Shown here piece by piece: positions 13,735-24,560 of a DNA stretch of 64,000 bases (positions are counted from its first letter, which is position 1; each line of letters begins with the position of its first letter). Position numbers and translations under genes: made by a program. The notes beneath the pieces were generated by a model, which was not told the origin of the DNA, made no database searches, and saw nothing but the letters and a program-made list of their open reading frames with translations. Origin of the DNA: Lenzites betulinus (taxonomy: Eukaryota > Basidiomycota > Agaricomycetes > Polyporales > Polyporaceae); contig JABYQU010000004.1 of the NCBI GenBank assembly GCA_022264855.1, positions 868,001 to 932,000 on the forward strand. Reading direction: 5' to 3'.

Positions 13735-14937
13735 ACGCCCACCTACCACAGGCACCCCCACTCGGCAACATCACCCTCCACGGCTCCTCACGCGTTCTCG
13801 ATTTCGGCACCTTCTTCTCGACGTTCGATCTATGTGACCCCTTATGCCGACCCATGCATCGACTCCGCCTCACGCCCTGACTTCATACTATTCCGCGTAC
13901 CCCCTTGTGTTTGATCCCCCCACCATGCGCTGCTCTCACGACTCTCACGCTCTCGGTCTCGTTGCAACTCATCTGCTCATCGTCCTATCATACGGCCCTA
14001 CTAATCCTGTCCTCCCCCGTCTGTTTCAATACGCAGGCGCGACCCGCCATATCCTTATTGCAGCATCACTCCCCATAGAGGTTTTTCGGGGCCTGTCAGA
14101 ATGAGCAGAACTAATGTCTTCCTCCGTTTCGCGATACCCTGACTTATTGCGACGCGCAGTCGGACATTTACATATATCCTAGCATCACGAGACAATCTGT
14201 TAGAGCATCGCACACCTTGTACCGTAGTAGCATCTTTTCCTGTCGAGGCACTAGTAGTCGTTGTAAATACACATGGGTCTGAAAAATTGCACGATCGCGG
14301 ACGGCCGAAAGGATGATGATATCGAGCACTATAGTGTTAATGAATTGCGAGGACGTGGCTCTGCCCGTGGACGGAGCGAGTGATTGAGTGAGTGCAATGG
14401 GGGGGCAAGAGGCGACATTGATCACCGAGCGGGAGGAGGACTGGGAAGGCGGTGGCTGAGCGGAGGGAAATCAGTCGCTCACTCGGCAGGCCACCGCAAA
14501 GACAAGCCAGCCTTCGTTTCTCTCCTACGCACACCTCGTCTTTCGATTCTATCGACCTTCGACAGCACCAGGCTGCGCGTGGCAAGCACACCGCTGCGAC
14601 CTGTGCCTTCTAGACACAGACAAACGCCTCTGTCCTCGCATTTCGCCCTTGATCCAGCAGCAGCTGGCAAACGCCGGCCACGACGACGGACACGAGTCCC
14701 TACGAAGGTCCCCAAACCCTGCCTGGCCTCCGCCGCACGCCCCGTCGTCCGCATCCCACGTAAGCAGCCGTCGTCGAGATCGCGAGAAATCGCAGCCCAT
14801 CCAGCGCGCGCGCCGCATTTCTCGCCGAGCCTCTCTCCATCTCCATCCCTCCCCTCATAACGACACACCATCCGCCTCATCTCCCGCTCTCCTCTCTTCT
14901 TCTCTGCGTAATATAAAACAGGCACTGACTGCGACCC
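13735..14937. other. Intergenic spacer
   Basis: 1.2 kb; C/T-rich 3' flank of DED1 and promoter of the next gene. Long open frames on the minus strand here run on into the antisense of the next gene and show no family motif. Confidence 0.5.
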
Positions 14938-17158
14938 ATGCTGCGCTCCCTCCACCAGCTCTTCTTCGCCCCCGCGCCACCGCCATCGATCGCACCGAGC
15001 GGGACGAGCAGCATGTACCCGTCCCCCGCGTACGAGCCCGCGGAGCTCCCGACGCTCCGCCGCATGAAGCCGCTCCCGAAGCGCAGGCGCACCTCCGCCG
15101 AGCACCCCGCCCCCGCCGCGCCCCTCAGCACCACCGCCAGCCCGCCCGCGAGCGAGCCCGACGACTCGGAGGAGGACGGGCCCGACGGCGTGAGCGCGGG
15201 CGCGGAGCGCATGACGGCGCAGATCGCGCTCCAGGCGTACTACGCCCCCGTCCTCGGCGGCGTGCGCGAGCTCGTGCGGCTCGGCGCGCCCGCCGCGGGC
15301 GGCGAGCCGCCACTCGACCTCAGCAGCGGGCTCGCTGCCTCCGGCTTCGGGCTCAGCCTCGGGCTGGGGCCGTACACGGGCGCGGGGTACGGGTATGGGT
15401 ACGACGGCGCGGGGGGCGGCGGGGCCGGGCTGGACGGACGGGATGGGCTGGACGACGACGAGAGCGGGGAGGGCGACTACATCGACCACCTGCAGCAGCC
15501 CGGGAACACGAAGAAGCGCAAAGTGCCGGCAAACATGAGCGGCTCGGCGCATGGGCACGATGGGGGCTCGAGCGGGGAAGGCGCGGAGGAAGAACTGGCG
15601 GACCGCGCGATCCCCACTGGGCACGAACGTGACGGGGAGGCTAGCCCTGTGCGTGGCGGGGTGAATGCTGGCGGCGGGGACGGGGGCGGTGGTGGCGGTG
15701 GTGGTGGGTTAGGTATAGGGTATGGGTCCGTGCTCGGGATGATCCTGCAGAGCCGCAGCGGACGGCGGGGGCGACTCACGCGCGCGACGCTTGCGGGCCT
15801 GCAGTACAAGGAGATACTGCGAAGCCGCAAGCGGCAAGTCGCGGCGGTCCTAGGCCCCGCACACGACACGCTCGCCATCGAACAGGCGCTTTCAGCCAAC
15901 TACCCGTTCCTGCAAGCCGGGCTCGACTACCGGAGCGGCGCGTCGGTGCCCGTGCGCCCCTCGCGCAGGCGGGAGGCACGCATCGCACGCGCATTCAAAG
16001 CATACAAAGAGGCGCTCGCCGAAGAACACATAGAAGAGCCCCCGCAAGTACCGCAACAGCCGCAGGCCACTGCCGCGGGCACGGCCGCCCCCGCCCCGCG
16101 CCCGGACAAATCGCCGCCCGCCGCCCCGACGTCCGACTTTGCGTTCGTGTGCCACAGCGCCAGTGAGTGCCCGCCCCTCCCGCGCCGTGACGTTCTGACC
16201 GAGCCCCCGCTGCGCGCCCCGCGAAGCCTCGGACCGCCTCGCCGCGACGGCCGCCTCCGTCGCACACCTGCACGGCCAGTTCGAGGAGGAGCTCGCGCGC
16301 CAAGCCGCGAAGGCCGCAGACGCCGCGAAGCAGGCCGCCGCCGCGTCCGCCTCCAGCGCGCTCGCCGCCGGGCCCGCCGCGAAGCGCACGGACCGCACCG
16401 ATGCCGCGCACCCTAGCGCGGACCCAGGGAAGGGTGGCGCTGTTGCGGGTGGCGCGAGCGCGGACGCGCCGGCGAAGGGCAAGGGCGGGAAGAAGAAGAA
16501 GCGCTCCGCGCTCGCGAACGCGTCGAACCCGCACCACCTGCGCAACTACGTGCCGTCGCGGCTGCCGCACTCGGGCCCGCCGAGCGCGCAGCAGGCCGCG
16601 CAGAACGCGCAGAACATGCTCAGCCCGCTCCCGCTCCGCTTCCTCGCGGCGGAGATCCCGCCGCGCCGGCGCAAGAAGGCGGACGCCGCCGCCGCACAGC
16701 AGCCGGGGCAGGGATTGCCAGCGGGGCAGCAGGTGCCCGCGGGGCTTGCGCCGGCCCCGCCGCCGTTGGCACCCGCGTCGACGCTGGCGAACGCGGCGGA
16801 GGAGTGGATCTGCCCGTTCTGCGAGTACCAGCTGTTCTACGGGGACGACAGCAGCTACCACCGCGCGGTGCGCAACCGGAAGAAGATCCTGCGGCGGCGG
16901 AGACGGGCGCGCGAGCGCGCTGCGGCCGCCGCGAGCGGGGTTGCGCCTGCCACAGGCGGGGCTGGGACTGGTGCTATGGTCACGGGGGTCGCCCCTGCTT
17001 CTGCGTTTGCGCCGATTGGGCCGGGGTACGAGGATGTGGGGGACGCGCCTGTGGTGCCGAAGGATGGTGGGACTGGGACGTCGCCTGCGAAGGGAGCGAA
17101 GTGGAAGGAGGGCGACCGAGGGGGGCGGGGGGCTGCGGCTGCGGCTGCTCATGCGTGA
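14938..17158 (+). CDS. Unrecognised Ala/Pro/Gly-rich protein with C-terminal CPFC motif
   Basis: 718 residues from exons 14938-16162 and 16227-17158 (acceptor CGCGAAG, less certain). No family recognised. Visible order: short hydrophobic start MLRSLHQLFFAP; basic patch KPLPKRRRTS; acidic patch PDDSEEDGPD; a possible helix MTAQIALQAYYAPVLGGVREL; Gly-rich and poly-Gly (about 15660-15715); GRRGRLTRATLAGLQYKEIL followed by RKRQVAAVLGPAHDTLAI; then a Lys-rich KGKGGKKKKRSAL; NPHHLRNYVPSRLPHSGPPS; PLPLRFLAAEIPPRRRKKA; and near the end EEWICPFCEYQLFYGDDSSY with HRAVRNRKKILRRRRRARER. The single CxxC followed by a basic helix suggests a small zinc site or nuclear protein, but this is only a guess. A later ATG (15013) is an alternative start. 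Confidence 0.6.
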
Positions 17159-18411
17159 CCGCTGAGCGTGGAAGGTGCGGCGGAGGGAGAGGCATCATCT
17201 GGAGGAGATCCTGTGACATACATCCACACATCGCCACACAGCCTATGGAATGGTATAGATCATCACAAGAGCATTCTTACCAAGGGGTACGTGCGAGAGT
17301 GCGCGATATATACCGTTCAGCGGCGTTGGGTGGACAGTCCTCCAGCGTCTGTGATATTTGGCCAGACCAAGATATGCTACTCGCAAACGATAGTGAACGA
17401 CAAGAAGGATAGGATACCTTAGATTGATTGGTATGAGGATATGTACCTTCCTATGACTGATTCTTCACAGCCGTAGTGTAAGTATGGATGTTAGCACTCT
17501 AGATCTTTCAGCGTGCTGTTACTAAGTTCGCAGTGAACATGATTGTCTTTCACATCATATGGCCTTGTAAACACTCAGATCTGATCACACCATAGGCGTC
17601 CGAGATTCGATAATATATAGCTTGAGTACTACTACTGGATATACAGGACACCAGCTCATACGAAGTCGGTTAGATAGTCACGGAACGCGGAACACCTCAT
17701 CTCATGCTGGTGACATATTTACTAGATAGAGGCCTCGCGCGATGAGCGGTAGTGGCGGGTTAGAGGATTGGATGAGGACGGATGGATCGGATGAGAGAAA
17801 CTGAATCTGGAGGATGAGCGGGGCGCGTGCCTGGAGATTGCATCTGGCAGGAGGAGGACGGGGAGATGAGGGTGATCTCCGTACCATCTGCGCCCGGCTC
17901 TCTGGGAAAGAGCGTCTTCCTACCTGATAGTGATGGGATCACGTGCATTAGCGACAGCTTCTCTGATTTGCAGAGCTTCAAGTGCAAGGCAAACCTCCCC
18001 GCCCCGTGCACGCATACCCGAGAGAACATTGACAACTAGTGGGTGAGTGAGCGGGTACCAACTTGGTACAACCGTGCTCGTGCATAGATTAGAGTTCTGT
18101 TTATTCAGACCGTACGCGCCCATCTCAACAAGCAGCATTTGCCGCCGACCATCCTCCTCTCCCCTCCCCGCCGTGTTCAGCTGCCAGGACCCGCGTCCAT
18201 CTCCCCCATCTGCCGTCCGTACACGCCCTCTGCTGCGCCCGTCGTGACACAGCCAGCCTTGATCCCACGTAGGTCACCTCTTCCTCGTTTATCGGTATGT
18301 TCGCCGTGGCGGGGCGTGATGCTCGTGGCGGTCTAGTTCCAAGATCTCTCGATCGTCGTCGCCGCACAATCTCGCATCATGCTCTCTCGCTCTTCCTTCT
18401 GACCCTACCCC
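17159..18411. other. Intergenic spacer left of the transposon
   Basis: 1.25 kb, visibly more AT-rich than the preceding gene. No coding frame with recognisable content. Ends at the CCC that flanks the transposon terminus. Confidence 0.5.
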
Positions 18412-18660
18412 CACTGTAGGAATCATGGAGGGCGAAAATCGCCACCGCCGTGCGGCTGTAAATCCCCCGGCAACCTGGTGAATTTCCCTGACATGCGGGT
18501 AAAATCACCCGCGTCCGCGGTAACCCAGGCGTGGTGATAATGCATTGCCAAATGACGGATTTCACCAGGTGCTGTGTGGGGCGTGCGGCGTTGTAATAAA
18601 CCCAGGACTTGCGGGTGAATTTAGGGATATATTCAAATCACCTCCGTGGGTGGTGTTTCG
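18412..18660. repeat. Left terminal and subterminal repeat region of the transposon
   Basis: Starts CACTGTAGGAATCATGG. It contains GGGCGAAAATCGCCACC, AACCTGGTGAATTTCC, GTAAAATCACCCGC, GGATTTCACCAGG, GCGGGTGAATTTAGG and CAAATCACCTCCG. The AAATC-ACC/GGTGA-TTT words recur in both orientations. In plant CACTA elements such subterminal words bind the accessory TnpA protein; the same use here is inference. Confidence 0.55.
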
Positions 18661-18903
18661 TACTCGATAATAGTATACGTTGTCGGCGACGCGTCGTGCG
18701 GCTTTAGGCGTGAATACTGCATAGATCATAGCTGGTGCTTATACATGCGGGCATATGGACTAGGGTGAGCGGCATAGAGGCATAGGGAGGCGGAGGGATG
18801 AGTATCTAATACAAAACGTGAACGATGCATGTGTCATGGGGTTCGAGCTCACATATACGCCCACGGCGCCGCCCTCACCGACTGATGATAGTGTAAGTAC
18901 AAC

Positions 18904-20384
18904 TCACTTCGAGACGGGCTGAACGGCCCCAAGCTTGCGGCGTTTAGCTGGAGGGAGTATGTTGCCTTCATCTTCGTCTCCAGAGTCGTGTTCGAGGTCA
19001 ACGGTGGTTTGCATGCGAGCGCCGTGGTTTCCAGTGCGAACGGTCTTCTTTCCCAGGACTGCCTTCCCACGAGCGCGGCTGCTGGATGCCACGGGCCCAT
19101 CCCTCTCTTCTGACTCAAGCCCACCATCGTCCGGGTCGTCGTCCTGCTGGTCTTCAAAGTCGTGGTCGACGTCGTCCAGTCTGTTGTCCTCGTCTCCGGA
19201 GTCGTCTTCATCGCCACCTTCTTCAATGACATCACCACCTTCCTCGCCCTCGCCCTCGTCCTCGCCCTCGCCCTCGTCCTCGCCCTCGCCCTCGCCATCG
19301 CCCTCATCTTCGTCTTCGTCTGCGTCCGCGTGGCCATCCCCGTCTTCATCATCTTCCTCCTCTGCATCAAGGAAACCTTCGTCAAGATCTTCGTCGTCTT
19401 CATCGTTGCTTTTACCGCTGCGAGCTCGACCTGCTCGCCCCAGGGCTCGGACCTCCTTCAAAACCCGGCGACCACGCTCGTCTACATCGATTATCACCCG
19501 ACCCTTCTTGATGGCATTCTTGCGACGGTTTGCCATGAACTGCATGAGGATTTGCGCAGTAGCCCAGTCGTTTTCGAACTGTGCAAGGTATGGTTGCTCC
19601 TCCCGCGCCTGTTGATAGCGACAAACCCGTTTCTCGGTGAGCACCTGCCTTTCAGGGATACTTTCGCTGTACACTTACGACCTCATACAAGGCGCCCAAC
19701 GCCGCTGCGTCCTGCTCACGGATGCCTTTCTTCCAGTCAATCCTTCCGGCCAAGCACAGATCGCGCACTGTCATCTGCAATTTGTATGTAAGTGTCATGA
19801 TACATAAGTGATCGGCCTGTTGTGCTCATACCAGACAAGCAAGATAGAGCTTCTTGTCGTCGTCTAACCGCATCGATGGACGTAAGAGCAGTCCCTTGCC
19901 CACACTGCCCGGGGGCTTGGGTATGAGACGTGGTTTCGTATGTTTGCTGCACTTATTGAGTTTCTTGAGTGTACATTCAGCCTTCTTGCGAGCATTCGCT
20001 TCCTCTCGCACTCGAGCTGACAATATTCCTCGTGTTCAGCGCTATATGTGCCATATGGAGGTTGTAGTACTAGTGCATACCCTCTAAGGCTTTAATCCGC
20101 GCCTCGAGAGCTTTGGAGGGTGATGAGGCCGCTTGGTTCCTCGCTATGACTGCGCGTGTCCCAGGTCCGCTGGCTTTCTTGCCGCTCACGAATTTTCCAT
20201 TGGTGGGTGCTCCTTTCTTCACTCCCGCGTGCTTCTCATGACCTCCTCCTTTAGGTTTTGAAGTCACAGTTGGCTTCGATGCCGCTGCTAGTCCCTTGCG
20301 AGCGGTTATCTGCTTCGACGCATGATTGGCACTTTTATCGGTTGGTCCGTGTCTGTTCTCTTTGTTATGCGTTGACTGAGCCAT
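18904..20384 (-). CDS. Transposon accessory protein: basic coiled-coil N-terminus, very acidic tail
   Basis: 429 residues, minus-strand exons 20081-20384, 19832-20016, 19679-19774, 18904-19608; all junctions in frame. Order: Ser/Lys/Gly-rich basic start (MAQSTHNKENRHG), a short coiled coil KALEARIKALEGARVREEAN, a basic linker ending KPRLIPKPPGSVGKG, then LDDDKKLYLACLMTVRDLCL, GRIDWKKGIREQDAAALGAL, and EEQPYLAQFENDWATAQILM with QFMANRRKNAIKKG. The last 150 residues are dominated by Glu/Asp with GEGEDEGEG-type repeats (about 19240-19320) and a nuclear-signal-like PAKRRKLG near the end. I recall proteins of this layout as repeated genes in basidiomycete genomes but know no established function. 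Position inside the element, head-to-head with the transposase, suggests a TnpA-like accessory role; that is inference. Confidence 0.7.
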
Positions 20385-20711
20385 ATTGTAAAGAAGCAGA
20401 GTGGGAAAGGATGAGTTGTAGTAGCCACGTCAGGAGTAAAGGAGAGCACGACGACTGAGTCAACAAGGGTGGCCTTGCACCCGCCCCAGTGGCGTCGCTT
20501 ATTTCTCACGCGCCCAGGAGTGTACTATGGCATGCGCCTGCGTCTGCTGTATACTATATACTTCCTCGTCTATGCATGCAGCTTTTGCCTACCTCTGCTT
20601 TTATCAGCTGTCAGAACACCCTCGGAGGTTTATTTGGGTTGTCTAGCCCCGAGTGCAGTACGTCACAAACCCGCCAAAAAGTGTGCATCTCATTAACATT
20701 CACACTATAGT
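20385..20711. promoter_or_regulatory. Divergent promoter region inside the transposon
   Basis: 327 bp between the two start codons of the element. Presumed bidirectional promoter; no specific sites assigned. Confidence 0.45.
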
Positions 20712-23700
20712 ATGGCCCGCAAGCAGCCTGTGATAGGTACCGGTCGCAAACGCAAGCAGACAGGATCCCGCCATCATGAACAAAAAGTCCGCTGTTCTTG
20801 CTGTCAGCAGCTTGTCTCAACGAGCACGGCACTACGCCACCGGAAGCTCCGTGCAGCGCCGCATATTCGTGCATCACATACACGCAGGCGGCAGAAACTC
20901 CAGGAGGTAAGCCAGCATGCTTAACATGTGAGTAATGGTATAAACCTGCAGTTTCTAGTCAACGTCGGATGCAGACGCGGAAGCAGCGGCTCTCACCGAG
21001 GACGACAACATCGTGGCAGATCAAGAAGAAGACATCATCAGGGATGATAATCCCGTGGCAGCCCTGGATAACGGAGTGGCTTTGGACGCAGAACATGAAG
21101 ATCTGGATCTAGTAGAGTCCGCTGAGGATGCATCGGACAGCAATGAAGATGTCGTGCCTGCAGGGTTCTCTTTGCCACGCTTTCGCAAGTTCCGCGTAAC
21201 CGTCGAAGATGGCGATGATGAAGATGACGAACCAGGCGATGACGATGAAGTAACGGCCTCTCACAGTGACCTGGATGACGAGTGGGACTCGGACAGTGCC
21301 GAGGACGATTCAATCGACGACGAAGATATCTACAATCCTGACCTGAGCGCGCGTGATCGACTCCATGGGCAGTTCATGCATGAGGCTGCAGAGCTTGGTG
21401 CGTTGCAGTGTTCAGTCTTATTATATGCACTCATGCTGATATGATAATGAATCAGTGGATCAACTCTCCGACGCGGATAGAGCAATTCTGCGTGCCTTTG
21501 CCTTCCGCCTGAACAACAATCTCACAGAGGAGGCATTTGCGCAAATCCCTTACGCTTTCCCGACAGAGAAGCTCCCAACATATCACAAGATCAAGGCTCG
21601 TGTGGCGTTTCTTGCAGGCATCAAGGCAGAAGTATACGACTGCTGTCCAGAGTCGTGCATGGCCTACACCGGTCCCCTCCGAGATCTGCAGGAATGTTCA
21701 TACTGCCAGACCTCTCGCCTTGATGACTACGGTAACCCTAGACGACAATTCTCATTCTTCCCCGTACAATCACGTCTTACTGCGCTATCATCGAACCGCA
21801 CAACTGCTGAGCAGATGACCTATCGGGCCGACTACGTATCCGATCCTTCCGTAAATCAGGACGTTTTCGACGGCACCAGCTATCAGAACCTCTGCATGCG
21901 TGAGGTAGTCATTGACGGCAAGCACAGCGGCTATCGATACTTCTCTGATCGGCGAGACATTGCTCTTGGTATGTCTACAGACGGCTTCGCACCCTGGCGG
22001 CGACGAAAGAAGACGGCGTGGCCAGTCATCCTGTACAACTACAATCTCCCACCCGACATCCGCTTCCATAGGGAGAACATCATCCCTCTTTGCGTTGTCC
22101 CAGGACCAAAGAAGCCCAAGGATTTCGACTCGTTTCTATGGCCTATGGTTGAAGAATTCCTTCAGCTGGCTATCGGTGTCCCTGCCTTCGACGCTCTCAC
22201 ATCCACTCCTTTCAAGCAGCGTGCGTATCTCATCATCGTCTCCGGGGACATGCCTGCCATCGCCATGGTCATGCAGATGAAGGGCCACAACGGTCTAGCT
22301 CCCTGTCGTATGTGCACCATCAAGGGTCTCCGAATACCGGCCTCGAGAAACCCTGCACATTATGTTCCCCTGGACCGGCATCGGCACCCGTCCGTGAACG
22401 AAGAACACTCTGTGATTGCGAAGTACGATCCCCACGCCCTTCCGCTTCGATCCCATGCAGAATTTCTCTCCCAAGCGCACAAGGTGATGGAAGCGAGCAC
22501 GAAGGCCAGCGCCGACCGGCTCGCGAAAGAATTCGGCATCAAGGGGCTTCCTCTTCTCACATATCTTCCCTCGCTATACTTCCCAGCGTCCTTTCCATTC
22601 GACTTCATGCACCTTATATGGGAAAACCTCGTGCCGAACCTTGTCTCTCTATGGACCGGGAAGTTTAAGGGCCTCGACACCGGCTCAGGGTCCTATCAGT
22701 TGCCTGGAACTGTATGGGAAGCTATCGGTGAAGCAACAGCTTCTGCGGGCGACACATTGCCATCAGTTTTCGGCCCTCGTCTTGGTAACATTTCGCAAGA
22801 TCGTTCTGCATGTACCGCCGATGCATGGTCTCTCTGGACACTTTATATCTCACCCGTCATCTTGCGCTCCCAGTTTGCCCATTCTCGTTACTACCGACAC
22901 TTTGTATCACTGGTAGAGCTCCTCCATCTATGCCTCCAATTTGAAGTGTCTCGGGACGACATCCAGCGTATCCGGGATGGCTTCGCCTCCTGGGTCGAGA
23001 AGTACGAAGAGTAAGGGGACACACTTGTTCGCGCATGCAGTCAGACTTACATAACCTGCAGATATTATTATCAGTATTCCCCGGATCGACTCTCGACATG
23101 TCCAGTCACCGTCCATGCCCTCCTCCACATCGCCGACGGCATTGAGGCCAGCGGCCCGGTCTGGGCTTCTTGGGCATTCCCAATGGAACGATTCTGCGGC
23201 GAGCTTCAGCCAGGAATTAAGAGCCGACGCCATCCCTGGGCAAGCATCGACCGCCGCATACAAGCTCGCATTCAATTATCACACCTTAAGGTCAAGTATA
23301 ACCTATTTCAAGAACTTGACCTCCGGCCGCCACGAACTGCGACTAAGGATATGTTACGCCGCGGTGAATATCAGGATCCTGACTGTGAGTGCCTCCTTTG
23401 TCCATTAGACTCGGAGTTCTCTAACCAGCTTATACGATACTCTAAGACGACACCTGCGTCCTCATGCCCCCACACCGATATCTCGCACCGGAGAAAGGTC
23501 TTCTCGACAAGGTCATTGGGTCGCTGGTCACACGGTTCGAGTGCTCAGTGCAGGCCGTTCGTTCAGTTCTACCTCGCGAGCTGGACCAATGGGGCAAGGT
23601 CCGCATCCTGAATGACGGCGACACTATCCATACAGCCAGCCTCACAATGCGACACGCCGACAAACGCGACCAAACCCATGTCCGAGTGCGTGTCTTATTA

Positions 23701-24117
23701 ATTGCTCAATAGCCTTACTGTTCCAGCATTGATCGACTCGGTTAGTATGAAGTCTTTGTCGACAAACACCAACGCCGGCGCAAGAGACAGCCTGTATACG
23801 AGCTTCAGACCTTCTATGGGAGGCTTGAGTATATTTTCGCCTTGCGTTTCGAAACCGTCGAGGCGCTCACAGCTCTCGGGCTCGACCGTCCGACGTCTGT
23901 CATTCTTGCCGCCATCAAGCCCTGTGTTGTAACTCACAGCCATCCCCGGCTTGACATCCATTATTCCTCGCAGTATGGCGCACTTTCGCTGATTGATATC
24001 CAGTGCATACAGTGTGTTATTGGGCGTGTACAGAGTCCCGAGAAGAAGGGGTTGTGGGGAATTGTAGACCGTAGCGGTGCACTTTCTCGTGCACTAGTCG
24101 TAGACGACTCCAACTAA
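20712..24117 (+). CDS. Tnp2-type (CACTA/EnSpm) transposase
   Basis: 1,040 residues from exons 20712-20906, 20959-21397, 21456-23010, 23062-23384, 23447-23685, 23746-24117; each junction keeps frame. The N-terminus has a small Cys/His cluster (KVRCSCCQQLV with LRHRK), then a long acidic region. The core matches Tnp2: YDCCPESCMAYTGPL, CSYCQTSRLDDYGNPR, RRDIALGMSTDGFAPW, TAWPVILYNYNLPPDIRF, LCVVPGPKKPKDFDSFLWPM, GDMPAIAMVMQMKGHNG, APCRMCTIKG, FPFDFMHLIWENLVPNLVSL. After it comes a DUF4218-like stretch: HALLHIADGIEASGPVWASW followed by AFPMERFCGEL. No stop or frameshift interrupts it, so it could be active. The Asp residues in DIALGMSTDGF and GDMPA are candidates for the catalytic acidic set; the full set is not assigned. 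Confidence 0.88.
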
Positions 24118-24431
24118 TGCAATTACTTGTCAAGCTCCATGAAGGCACTACTATAGATAATTGTGTGCAGATCAGGCAATATTTCTTTCGACTGTGTCCG
24201 AACCAAAGGGTTCTCCACTTGGCGGGAAATCACCGGCTGTATACCTGGGGATTTTCTCCACTGTGAGATCCCATCATATAGTTATGTATTAAATCATCGG
24301 TGATGGTGGCGATTTCTAGGTGGCTATTTTACTGGAAAATCACTGCTTCACAGATATCACCAGCGACGGTGGTGAATGTCATTTTTCACCCGTTTTGGGG
24401 CGCCTTTTAACACGCAACCTTTCTCACAGTG
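24118..24431. repeat. Right subterminal and terminal repeat region of the transposon
   Basis: 314 bp from the transposase stop to the terminal CAGTG. Contains GCGGGAAATCACCGGC, GGGGATTTTCTCC, GGTGATGGTGGCGATTTC, GGAAAATCACTGC, ATATCACCAGCGACGG, GGTGGTGAATGTCATTTTTC and ends TTCTCACAGTG. Words match those of the left end in inverted orientation (for example GGGYGAAAA and CACCRCCGT). Confidence 0.55.
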
Positions 24432-24435
24432 CCCG

Positions 24436-24520
24436 CACCTCTCGGTGCTCCCCCTCCCTTCCCTCCTCCCTCCTCTTCCCTTTTCGCGTTTGCGTGTGTG
24501 TCCCCCTGAGCCGCCTATTG
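24436..24520 (+). promoter_or_regulatory. Pyrimidine-rich leader of the GATA gene
   Basis: CTCGGTGCTCCCCCTCCCTT and continuing C/T-rich sequence directly after the transposon end; such tracts usually mark fungal promoters or 5' UTRs. The upstream promoter is therefore displaced or replaced by the element. Confidence 0.5.
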
Positions 24521-24560
24521 TCTTCTCATATGCCGTTGACGACCCCGTACTAATCTCTTA

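Larger units (their letters stand above)
18412..24431. mobile_element. CACTA/EnSpm-like DNA transposon, apparently complete, two genes
   Basis: Ends: CACTGTAGGAA at 18412 and, on the other strand from 24431, CACTGTGAGAA, an imperfect terminal inverted repeat beginning with the CACT(A/G) typical of the superfamily. Both ends are flanked by CCC (18409-18411 and 24432-24434), a possible 3-bp target duplication as CACTA elements make; the left flank is a C-run, so this is weak on its own. Inside both ends (18425-18660 and 24220-24400) are many copies of short motifs such as AAATCRCC and GGTGAATT, like the subterminal repeats of CACTA elements. The 6.0-kb interior has a divergent pair: acidic accessory protein (minus) and Tnp2-type transposase (plus), both open after splicing. 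Base composition differs from the neighbours. Boundaries are inferred. Confidence 0.72.

Noticed and set aside
14479..15624. 381-codon minus-strand frame
   Set aside because: Antisense of the first exon of the Ala/Pro-rich gene and its promoter; no recognisable content.
18935..19615. 226-codon Ser-rich plus-strand frame
   Set aside because: Antisense of the Asp/Glu tract of the transposon accessory protein; GAC/GAG read backwards gives Ser/Leu codons.
24251..24268. CCACTGTGAG as an alternative transposon end
   Set aside because: The CACTG points the wrong way for a right-hand terminus and lacks a flanking match to the left side.
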